Assembly: GCA_947176875.1 (NCBI GenBank) | Contig: CAMWSI010000070.1 | Span: 1-5,493 of the forward strand | Direction of reading: 5' to 3' | DNA from: an uncultured Bacteroidales bacterium | GTDB taxonomy: Bacteria > Bacteroidota > Bacteroidia > Bacteroidales > P3 | Length of the DNA stretch: 5,493 bases | Part shown: positions 1 to 4,771 of the stretch, one piece after another | Layout of the letters: the number at the start of each line of letters is the position of its first letter | Position numbering within the stretch: position 1 is the first letter of the stretch | Notes under the pieces: generated by a model | The model's database searches: none | What the model was told of the DNA's origin: nothing | What the model saw: the letters and a program-made list of their open reading frames with translations, nothing else | Translations under genes and position numbers: made by a program

Positions 1-1462
1 CCCTCATGTCCCCCGCCGCGCCTGCCGCCCTCATCGCCCCCGCCGCACTCAAGGGGTCACGCTCTTCCAATAGGGCCGCCAAATCCGCCGCCAACGCCTT
101 GTCTTCGCCTGTGGCGGCTTTCAGCAGCATCCGTCCGATACGCGGATGGCAGGGCAATTTAGACAAGTCGCGTCCATGCGCCGTGATGCGCCCCTGACGG
201 TCGATGGCCCCGAGTGAACGCAAGAGCGTTTGGGCCTGCGCGACGCGCGTCGGATCCGGGCAATCTAACCAAGGCATATCTTCAAAAGGCGTACCCCATG
301 CCGCGACCTCAAGCGCGGTGCCGGCCAGGTCGGCCTCTAGAATCTCCGGCCGGCGCGTCGGTGCCATCGTCATTTCGGTACCGGGACGCCATAGCCGGTA
401 GCAGGTGCCGGGCGCGATCCGACCCGCCCGTCCGGCCCGCTGGGCCGCCATGTCGAGGCTGATGCGGACGGTTTCCAACCGGCTCATGCAGTTGCGCGGG
501 TCAAAGACCTGCTTGCGGTACAGCCCGGCGTCCACGACCACCGTAACCCCCTCTATCGTCAGAGAGGTTTCGGCTATGGAGGTCGCCAATACGATTTTCC
601 GTCCGCCGTCGCGTCGCGGCAGAATGGCGGTCCGCTGTTCGGCTAAAGAAAGCATCCCGTAAAGCGGGCATACCTGCGTGTCGCCAAGGCCGCCGGCTAA
701 AAGTTCCGCACAGCGGCGTATCTCTCCTTCTCCGGGCAAAAAGGCCAGAATATCCCCCGGGTGCTTTTGGTGTGCCATACGGACGGCGCGTGCCGTTATC
801 TCCGCCGCGTTCGTGCCGTTGGCTTCCTCGCTCCAATGTACGGTTTCGACCGGAAACATTTTGCCAGGGCTTTCCACTAAGGGCGCGTCCAACGCCCGGC
901 AGAGCCTTTCCGTGTCCATCGTGGCCGACATCAGGACGATTTTCAGGTCGGGTCGCAATAATGTCTGGGACTGTCGGGTCAAGGCCAGCGCCACGTCCGC
1001 GGTCAGGCTCCTTTCGTGAAATTCATCGAACAGGACGATGGATACGCCTTCAAGGCCGGGATCCTGCACCAACATGCGGGTCAGGATGCCTTCGGTCACC
1101 ACCGCGATGCGCGTCCGCACCGAAACCTTTGTGTCGAGCCGCATCCGGTAACCGACCGTGCCGCCGACCGCTTCGCCCAGCAAGTCGGACAGGCGCTGGG
1201 CAATCTGCCGGGCCGCCAGCCGTCTCGGTTCCAATAGGATGATGCGGCCGTTCGCGGCGCGTTCATTGCGCCCGTCACGCCCGTCCAACCCCGCCAGCAT
1301 CGTCAGCGGCAGCAAGGTGGATTTGCCGGCACCGGGCGGCGCCGTAATGACGAGCCGCGGATGTCCGGCCAGTTTCCGATTGACTGTTTCCGCGATTTCG
1401 AAAGCCGGCAACGCGCGGACCGCCTCGTTGGTCATAAAGGTTGTATAGTCAGGGGATATCAT
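1..1462 (-). CDS. hrpB: ATP-dependent helicase HrpB (DEAH-box), C-terminus beyond window
   Basis: DEAH/RHA-type superfamily 2 helicase of the HrpB family, a cytoplasmic NTP-driven helicase thought to act on RNA; its cellular role is poorly defined. The window holds 487 codons read leftward, and the gene runs off the left edge. HrpB proteins are usually about 800-850 residues, so roughly the last 40% is missing. Motifs in order: Walker A APPGAGKST (41-49), Ia EPRRLAARQIA (79-89), Walker B DEFHERSL (146-153), III SAT (179-181), IV around ILAFLPG (238-244), V ATSIAETSLTI (293-303), VI QRAGRAGR (341-348). The DEFH form of motif II is typical of HrpB rather than HrpA. The ATG at 1462 is the first start after an in-frame stop at 1483-1481; a second ATG at codon 10 (1435) is possible because neither has a clear ribosome binding site. 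The gene lies 39 bp beyond the ATPase remnant on the same strand, and no convincing promoter is visible just upstream. Confidence 0.95.
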   Translation of the reverse strand, partial: MISPDYTTFMTNEAVRALPAFEIAETVNRKLAGHPRLVITAPPGAGKSTLLPLTMLAGLDGRDGRNERAANGRIILLEPRRLAARQIAQRLSDLLGEAVGGTVGYRMRLDTKVSVRTRIAVVTEGILTRMLVQDPGLEGVSIVLFDEFHERSLTADVALALTRQSQTLLRPDLKIVLMSATMDTERLCRALDAPLVESPGKMFPVETVHWSEEANGTNAAEITARAVRMAHQKHPGDILAFLPGEGEIRRCAELLAGGLGDTQVCPLYGMLSLAEQRTAILPRRDGGRKIVLATSIAETSLTIEGVTVVVDAGLYRKQVFDPRNCMSRLETVRISLDMAAQRAGRAGRIAPGTCYRLWRPGTEMTMAPTRRPEILEADLAGTALEVAAWGTPFEDMPWLDCPDPTRVAQAQTLLRSLGAIDRQGRITAHGRDLSKLPCHPRIGRMLLKAATGEDKALAADLAALLEERDPLSAAGAMRAAGAAGDMR

Positions 1463-1501
1463 GGTATGCCGTTGATTCCGTTAATTCAAAGCGTCATGAG
1501 G

Positions 1502-1855
1502 TTAATTGCCGACAGGAATTCCGCCGTGATGCCTTTCGGATAAGAATCTTTTGAGGAGAAAGGTTAGGAAATATGGAAAAGTGTAGAATTTTCCATTGAC
1601 CCCGATGTTTTTATAGCCGAGTTTGATACCGTATTTGATATCCGGATATTTCGTTTCACGCAACAAGTTGTTTAGCGAAGCGGTCGCCCCGTCCTTGGCT
1701 TTCACTTCTATGGGAATAAGGGAGTCGGCGTCCCGTAGAAAGAAATCCATCTCTATGCTCGGTTTGTCACTGTGGTAATAAAAAAGTCGGTACCCTTGTA
1801 AGAGCAAAGATACGAAATTGCACATAATCCGGCATGTTTTCGTGTGTGATTTCAC
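1502..1855 (-). pseudogene. Remnant of a DUF4143-type AAA ATPase, C-terminal part only
   Basis: The open frame of 117 codons resembles only the extreme C-terminus of the large Bacteroidota family of AAA ATPases that carry DUF4143, normally about 370-450 residues. Recognisable elements are LLLQGYRLFYY (18-28), PSIEMDFFLRD (33-43), the nuclease-like core IPIEVKAKDG (48-57) and the terminal KFYTFPYFLTFLLKRFL (89-105). The IEMDFF...IEVKAK pattern is the PD-(D/E)xK-like core typical of this C-terminal region. The P-loop ATPase domain and most of DUF4143 are absent. The first 17 or so codons, including the ATG at 1855, come from the adjacent 32-bp repeats, so that start is probably fortuitous. Family resemblance appears to begin near 1805. 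I infer a decayed gene truncated by deletion or by a mobile element. The intact 3' end and undamaged frame suggest a fairly recent event. Expression as a short protein cannot be excluded. Confidence 0.75.
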
Positions 1856-1895
1856 ATAATCCGTCGTATTTTCGGCAGGAATTTCACATAATCCG
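1821..1895. repeat. Three-copy direct repeat with 32-bp period
   Basis: The 11-mer CACATAATCCG occurs at 1821-1831, 1853-1863 and 1885-1895, so the copies are exactly 32 bp apart. The first two full units (1821-1852 and 1853-1884) match at 24 of 32 positions by hand count, sharing TTTTCG at unit positions 17-22 and ATTT at the end; the third is recognisable only over its first 11-12 bases. Each copy is preceded by a related AATT(T/G). A 12-bp palindrome TGTGATTTCACA (1845-1856) spans the first unit junction. The block lies exactly where the ATPase remnant loses family similarity. It could be the multi-repeat end of an insertion sequence (IS21-type elements have such ends), a protein-binding array, or a local tandem duplication; I cannot decide among them. 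Confidence 0.75.
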
Positions 1896-1953
1896 TATTG
1901 TAATGGGCGGAATGTGTGGCCGACGCAAAAAGTAGATCATGGTTCGGGGCTAT

Positions 1954-1989
1954 AAAAAAAGGCCGGAATGAATATTCCGGCCTTTTTTT
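1954..1989. terminator. Symmetrical rho-independent terminator
   Basis: A perfect 9-bp GC-rich stem, GGCCGGAAT (1961-1969) and ATTCCGGCC (1974-1982), closes a GAAT tetraloop. It is flanked by seven A on the left (1954-1960) and seven T on the right (1983-1989), so it can terminate in both directions and the stem could extend through A-T pairs. On the minus strand it begins 21 bp after the stop codon of the DUF3127 gene and is the natural end of that transcript. It also separates that gene from the ATPase remnant and hrpB further downstream. Confidence 0.93.
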
Positions 1990-2010
1990 ATTCTCAGTTT
2001 GAGGCGCGGT

Positions 2011-2427
2011 TTAGAACGGCAGGTCGTCGTTGCTGTCGCCGGCCGGAGTGGCTTCCGGAGCCGGAAAACTCGGCGCCGCGATATTGGCGGCGGGAGCGGC
2101 CTGGGCATTCGGCATGGGAGCGCCGGCCGGCATACCGTTCATGGGCGCGGCTCCCATCGTGGCTTCCTGAATCCGCCAAGCGCGGACGTCGGTGTACCAG
2201 CGGCCGTTGAACTCGCGGCTTTCCAATTCGAAACTGACGTTGAGCCGGTTTCCGATCTGCATGATGGCGGGATTTTGGATAGCGCGGTCGCCCCAAACCA
2301 TAACGCAGATTTGACGCGGATACTGGCTTTCCGTTTCAAAAATATAACTTTGTTTTTTCCAAGGGCCGTTCTTGCCTTCGCCGGTAACGGGTTCTTCGAT
2401 TTTGATGAGTTTTGCGTTGAAATCCAT
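2011..2427 (-). CDS. DUF3127 protein, SSB-like OB-fold protein
   Basis: A 138-residue protein matching the DUF3127 family, which is common in Bacteroidota. Residues 1-88 form the conserved domain: MDFNAKLIKI, GPWKKQSYIFETESQYPR (21-38), VMVWGDRAI (42-50), and REFNGRWYTDVRAWRI (71-86). The alternating beta pattern and the SREFNGRWYTDVRAW segment fit an OB fold like that of single-stranded-DNA-binding proteins. Residues 90-130 are a low-complexity Ala/Pro/Met/Gly linker. The protein ends in DSNDDLPF, nearly identical to the acidic tip by which bacterial SSB recruits repair and replication partners. I infer a cytoplasmic auxiliary ssDNA-binding protein; DUF3127 has no firmly assigned function that I know of. 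It is monocistronic: a promoter lies at 2559-2589, and a strong terminator follows 21 bp past the stop. The ATG at 2427 starts the conserved domain directly, and no strong Shine-Dalgarno precedes it. Confidence 0.9.
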   Translation of the reverse strand: MDFNAKLIKIEEPVTGEGKNGPWKKQSYIFETESQYPRQICVMVWGDRAIQNPAIMQIGNRLNVSFELESREFNGRWYTDVRAWRIQEATMGAAPMNGMPAGAPMPNAQAAPAANIAAPSFPAPEATPAGDSNDDLPF

Positions 2428-2459
2428 GATAGTTATATAATTAGCAGGTCAAAATTTAA

Positions 2460-2473
2460 GGTCTTTCAAGACC
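2460..2473. promoter_or_regulatory. 14-bp palindrome in DUF3127 leader
   Basis: GGTCTTTCAAGACC consists of perfect 6-base arms (2460-2465 and 2468-2473) around a two-base centre. It lies 32 bp upstream of the DUF3127 start codon, inside the transcript expected from the promoter at 2559-2589. A weaker promoter-like TAAATTTTG lies just downstream on the minus strand (2458-2450). The size and symmetry suit a dimeric repressor operator; the two-base centre is too short for a good RNA hairpin. Function is inferred only from position and symmetry. Confidence 0.4.
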
Positions 2474-2480
2474 ATTGGTT

Positions 2481-2537
2481 TTACAAACCGGCGTTTTTTG
2501 TCCTGGCATTATCCAAGTAAGTTTGGCTTCTGCCCAT
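2481..2537 (-). other. Possible 18-codon leader ORF
   Basis: An ATG at 2537 opens a frame of 18 codons, MGRSQTYLDNARTKNAGL, ending in TAA at 2483-2481. It lies about 15-20 bases inside the transcript predicted from the 2559-2589 promoter and ends 54 bp before the DUF3127 start codon. There is no run of one amino acid that would suggest classical attenuation, and no clear ribosome binding site. It may be a chance ORF. Confidence 0.2.
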
Positions 2538-2558
2538 TCGGTTTGATAAACAACGTTG

Positions 2559-2589
2559 CAAATATAAGGAAGCCGAACGGAATAACAAA
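2559..2589 (-). promoter_or_regulatory. Bacteroidota-type promoter for the DUF3127 gene
   Basis: Reading the minus strand, TTTG (2589-2586) is followed after exactly 19 bp by TATATTTG (2566-2559). This matches the Bacteroidota primary-sigma consensus of a TTG-type -33 element and a TAnnTTTG -7 element at the usual spacing. Transcription should start near 2552-2556, giving a 5' leader of about 125 bases before the ATG at 2427. Confidence 0.8.
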
Positions 2590-2813
2590 GATAGGCGCGC
2601 GGTTGTTTTCAACAAGCCGGCCGGGCATGGTTCTGTTTTTGGGCCAGCAAATCGGTGTCTTGGCCCCGGAGGGCGGAAAAGCGGTGGAAAATGCCGGAAA
2701 TGCGGAAACTGTCGAAACTGCTGGAAATACTTGTCGGATCAAGGTAATCGACGCATCGGACGATGATGTCCAAAGCATACAGATTGAAATTACGGAATCC
2801 GGCGAAGAGACGG
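2567..2813. other. Gene-free stretch between the membrane operon and the DUF3127 gene
   Basis: Together with the leader at 2428-2566 this makes a gap of about 386 bp without a convincing gene. Open frames cross it on both strands, but they show no recognisable domain and overlap a well-supported gene on the right. The left end holds the -33 element of the DUF3127 promoter. The middle (2675-2727) holds six copies of GGAAA or CGAAA spaced 8-11 bp apart. I found no clear terminator for the membrane operon that ends at 2814; the only stem candidate is a short GGAC/GTCC pair near 2758-2771, without a U-tract. Confidence 0.5.
2675..2727. repeat. Phased short A-tracts (GGAAA motif)
   Basis: GGAAA starts at 2675, 2686, 2696, 2704 and 2723, with a CGAAA at 2713. 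Successive intervals are 11, 10, 8, 9 and 10 bp, close to one helical turn. The A-tracts are only three or four bases long. The block lies about 85-140 bp upstream of the DUF3127 promoter, so intrinsic curvature or an upstream activating site is conceivable. It may equally be simple low-complexity drift. Confidence 0.4.
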
Positions 2814-3560
2814 TCACGGACGGGGTTCGTCCCGGCGGTAGATGAAACGCGCCAGCCCGACCAGATAGCGGCGGAAACCCGGCCGATGACTCAGGATGCG
2901 GTCGAACCAGCCGAGGTGCGGACTGATGAATTTCACGACCAGGCCCACATAGACCATCGCGAAGAGGGTCCCGATGCCGACGACGTTCTTCTGCCAGCTT
3001 CCGAAAAAGAAATAGCATCCGGCGATGGCGAGCAGCACGAGCGTCGTATCCACGGCAATCTTGACTTTGGCGAAAGGCCGGCGGGTGGCCCGGCTCAGGG
3101 CTATTGAAATGCCCTCGCCCGGCATCGTGACCGACCCGCATCGGATTTCAAACGCGATACCGATTCCCATGACCGTACAGCCGGCGAATTGGACAATCAG
3201 TTGGGCAGCCAGCGTCCTGCAGGCTAATCCGGCGGTCAGCGACATATTCAAATCTATGAGCCAACCGAAGATAAAACCGATGAGGAGTTGGAACAATTGC
3301 CACGGATCGAAGTTTTTGCGGAGAATGAGGATTTGGCAGACGACGAAAACGAAGTTCATGAGAATCGTGTATCCGCCGATGGTCCATGCGGGGACGCGGC
3401 CGGTTGCGCCGGCTAAGGAGAATACGAACGGCAGGGATGAAATCACGCTGCTGCCCAATTGGGATCTTACGCAGAGCGCGACCCCCAGCGTCATCAGGTT
3501 CAGCGAAATCAGGAGCAACAGGTGCTGCCAGACAAACGATGCGATTTTTTCTTTCATCAT
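2814..3560 (-). CDS. YczE/YyaS/YitT-family integral membrane protein
   Basis: A 248-residue polytopic inner-membrane protein. By residue numbers from the ATG at 3560, membrane segments are likely near 8-30, 56-81, 90-106, 117-137, 170-188 and 192-211. The family pattern is clear: GVALCVRSQLGSSVISSLPF (26-45) after the first helix, FGWLIDL (98-104), and MPGEGI...SRATRRPFAKVKIAVD (146-171), which corresponds to the PGEG...KVKI..D signature of YczE-type proteins. The C-terminus is short, basic and probably cytoplasmic. The start is ambiguous between adjacent ATGs at 3560 and 3557. An upstream extension is unlikely because it would overlap the preceding gene. It lies 4 bp after that gene and is presumably co-transcribed and translationally coupled. 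Substrate and function are unknown; a transporter or regulator of small-molecule export is only a guess. Confidence 0.85.
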   Translation of the reverse strand: MMKEKIASFVWQHLLLLISLNLMTLGVALCVRSQLGSSVISSLPFVFSLAGATGRVPAWTIGGYTILMNFVFVVCQILILRKNFDPWQLFQLLIGFIFGWLIDLNMSLTAGLACRTLAAQLIVQFAGCTVMGIGIAFEIRCGSVTMPGEGISIALSRATRRPFAKVKIAVDTTLVLLAIAGCYFFFGSWQKNVVGIGTLFAMVYVGLVVKFISPHLGWFDRILSHRPGFRRYLVGLARFIYRRDEPRP

Positions 3561-3564
3561 GAGC

Positions 3565-3987
3565 TTACAGACAGGCGAAGCCGATGAGCGGTGCGGCAAA
3601 GATGATTAAATAAGTCAAAGTGATATAGGGCTGATAGTGGATGTAAAATTCCTTGAACGACAAATGCCACGGATGCCGGATGAGGACCCAGGCGATGAGG
3701 TCGAATACGATGCAGAGGCCGCACCAGAGCAGGCCGGTGCGTAAGGCTTCCTGCAAGGTGGGGTCGGGCAGGTTCCGCATATACAGCCAACCCGCAGGCG
3801 GGTATAGAATCAAATTGTAGAGCGGATGCCACGGCTTCGTTTTTTCATAAGCTTCGCCCATGCCGTTTTCGTCCATCGGTCGCATGTGCAGGACATAGAT
3901 ATTGAAGATGCAGTGCAACATACCGATTAGGGTCGCGCCGATGTAGGCAATCCAGAACCACAGCATCGAGCTGCCGAAATTTTCCAT
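3565..3987 (-). CDS. Small integral membrane protein of unknown function
   Basis: A 140-residue hydrophobic protein I cannot assign to a family. Likely membrane helices are near residues 9-32, 84-104 and 119-138, with a less hydrophobic candidate at 54-70. Loops are rich in aromatic and proline residues: KPWHPLYNLILYPP (51-64), RHPWHLSFKEFYIHYQP (104-120). The repeated PWH-type motifs and conserved-looking aromatics suggest a defined fold rather than a chance ORF. The frame fills the space between a well-placed promoter (4034-4064) and the next gene. The ATG at 3987 is about 40 bases from the predicted transcription start. As first gene of a two-gene operon with the YczE-type protein, it may be a partner in the same membrane complex; that is inference from gene order only. 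Confidence 0.8.
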   Translation of the reverse strand: MENFGSSMLWFWIAYIGATLIGMLHCIFNIYVLHMRPMDENGMGEAYEKTKPWHPLYNLILYPPAGWLYMRNLPDPTLQEALRTGLLWCGLCIVFDLIAWVLIRHPWHLSFKEFYIHYQPYITLTYLIIFAAPLIGFACL

Positions 3988-4033
3988 GATGAGGCCTGAA
4001 ACGACAGCTGAGGTTTTCTGTCGAAAGGCATTG

Positions 4034-4064
4034 CAAAATTAAGACAGGCGGGGCATAGTTCCAA
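4034..4064 (-). promoter_or_regulatory. Promoter of the membrane-protein operon
   Basis: On the minus strand TTG (4064-4062) is followed after 20 bp by TAATTTTG (4041-4034), a perfect TAnnTTTG -7 element. Transcription should begin near 4027-4031, about 40 bases before the ATG at 3987. The promoter points away from the plus-strand promoter at 4138-4167, so the two operons share this region. Confidence 0.7.
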
Positions 4065-4137
4065 GTTTCGGAGCGCAAGACGATGACGCACAGGGAGGCG
4101 GTTCCTGACCGAGACGTGCGATTCGGTAAAATAGTTC

Positions 4138-4167
4138 TTGTAGTTATCCGTTAAAAATGTATATTTA
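4138..4167 (+). promoter_or_regulatory. Promoter of the DUF2147/thioesterase operon
   Basis: TTG (4138-4140) is followed after exactly 19 bp by TATATTTA (4160-4167), one base from the Bacteroidota -7 consensus TAnnTTTG. The predicted start near 4171-4175 gives a leader of about 70 bases ahead of the ATG at 4241. The leader contains the inverted repeat at 4176-4202. Confidence 0.6.
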
Positions 4168-4175
4168 CACGTTGG

Positions 4176-4202
4176 AGACCGAGGGTAAAATACTATCGGT
4201 CT
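4176..4202 (+). promoter_or_regulatory. Inverted repeat in the DUF2147 leader, possible hairpin
   Basis: AGACCGA (4176-4182) and TCGGTCT (4196-4202) form a perfect 7-bp stem around a 13-base AT-rich loop, followed by TTT (4203-4205). With only four T in a row and a large loop it would be a weak terminator. It could act as a leader RNA hairpin, an attenuator, or an operator just downstream of the transcription start. Only the symmetry and position are visible; the role is inferred. Confidence 0.4.
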
Positions 4203-4240
4203 TTTGAGTTATAGTGTTGAACCATTTATTCTTATATTTT

Positions 4241-4768
4241 ATGAAACGATGGATTGAGGCTCTTGGGGGGAGCCTGTGTGGTCTTTGCGGATTCATGGCC
4301 GTAGCCTCGGCGGCTCCGTCGGCGGGGATGGCGGATGGGCGGGTGGCTGTCGGACAGGCGTCCGCGGAACTGGATGAAGCCGACAGAATAGTCGGTGTCT
4401 ATTACGTCATAGAGGATGAGACCGGGGAGGAAAGCAAGATAAAGATAGCCCGGGATGAAGACGGCACTTATTACGCGCAGGTGGTCTGGATGAAAAATCC
4501 CGATATGCCCGACGGGTCACCCAAATTGGATTTCAACAATCCGGATCCGGCTTTGCGGACGGTTCGCGCCGATCAGATCAAAATGATGACGGGGCTGGAA
4601 TACAATCCCAAGAAGCAGGAATGGGAGCATGGCAAGGTCTATAATCCGATAAACGGCAAAATGTACAAAGGGTATATGACGTTCGTCAATGATACCAAAT
4701 TGAAAGTGCGCGGTTATCTGGGATTTTCGATGCTGGGCCGCACGATGTATTGGACCAAAGTGGAATAG
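4241..4768 (+). CDS. Exported DUF2147 family protein
   Basis: A 175-residue protein of the DUF2147 family. A GTG at 4214 would add nine residues, but the ATG at 4241 starts directly at a good signal peptide: MKRW basic end, hydrophobic core to about residue 20, and a likely cleavage after ASA near 24. The mature part begins with a variable linker (25-48). The DUF2147 domain follows at 50-175: RIVGVYYV, a KIKI...YYAQVVWMKNP strand block (66-87), NNPDPALR (99-106), then GKVYNPINGKMYKGYM (131-146) and LKVRGYLGFSMLGRTMYWTK (154-173). The last segment is the family hallmark, a terminal beta-sheet region. The protein should act in the periplasm or outer envelope. Its biochemical role is unknown; the fold is thought to be lipocalin-like or otherwise beta-rich, which I infer. 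It is first in an operon with the acyl-ACP thioesterase 3 bp downstream. Confidence 0.9.
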   Translation: MKRWIEALGGSLCGLCGFMAVASAAPSAGMADGRVAVGQASAELDEADRIVGVYYVIEDETGEESKIKIARDEDGTYYAQVVWMKNPDMPDGSPKLDFNNPDPALRTVRADQIKMMTGLEYNPKKQEWEHGKVYNPINGKMYKGYMTFVNDTKLKVRGYLGFSMLGRTMYWTKVE

Positions 4769-4771
4769 GGG

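Noticed and set aside
6..1448. Several plus-strand open frames of 60-156 codons
   Set aside because: All are antisense to hrpB, whose helicase motifs are complete and in order.
1805..1812. TATCTTTG on the minus strand as a promoter -7 element
   Set aside because: It matches the consensus, but no TTG lies 19-20 bp upstream, and the bases also encode part of the recognisable ATPase C-terminus, so the match is probably coincidental.
1821..1895. Possible CRISPR array
   Set aside because: Only an 11-base core is conserved, the intervening bases are themselves partly similar between units, there are just three copies, and no cas gene is nearby.
2498..2845. 115-codon open frame on the plus strand in the gene-free stretch
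   Set aside because: It crosses the DUF3127 promoter in antisense and runs into the 3' end of the membrane-protein gene. The acidic/GENAGNAE-like composition comes from the GGAAA block; no domain or start signal is seen.
2509..3141. 210-codon open frame on the minus strand
   Set aside because: Its first half overlaps the YczE-type gene in another frame, and its second half has no recognisable features. Best explained as chance.
3025..3609. 194-codon open frame on the plus strand
   Set aside because: Entirely antisense to the YczE-type gene and the end of its partner; composition is not protein-like.
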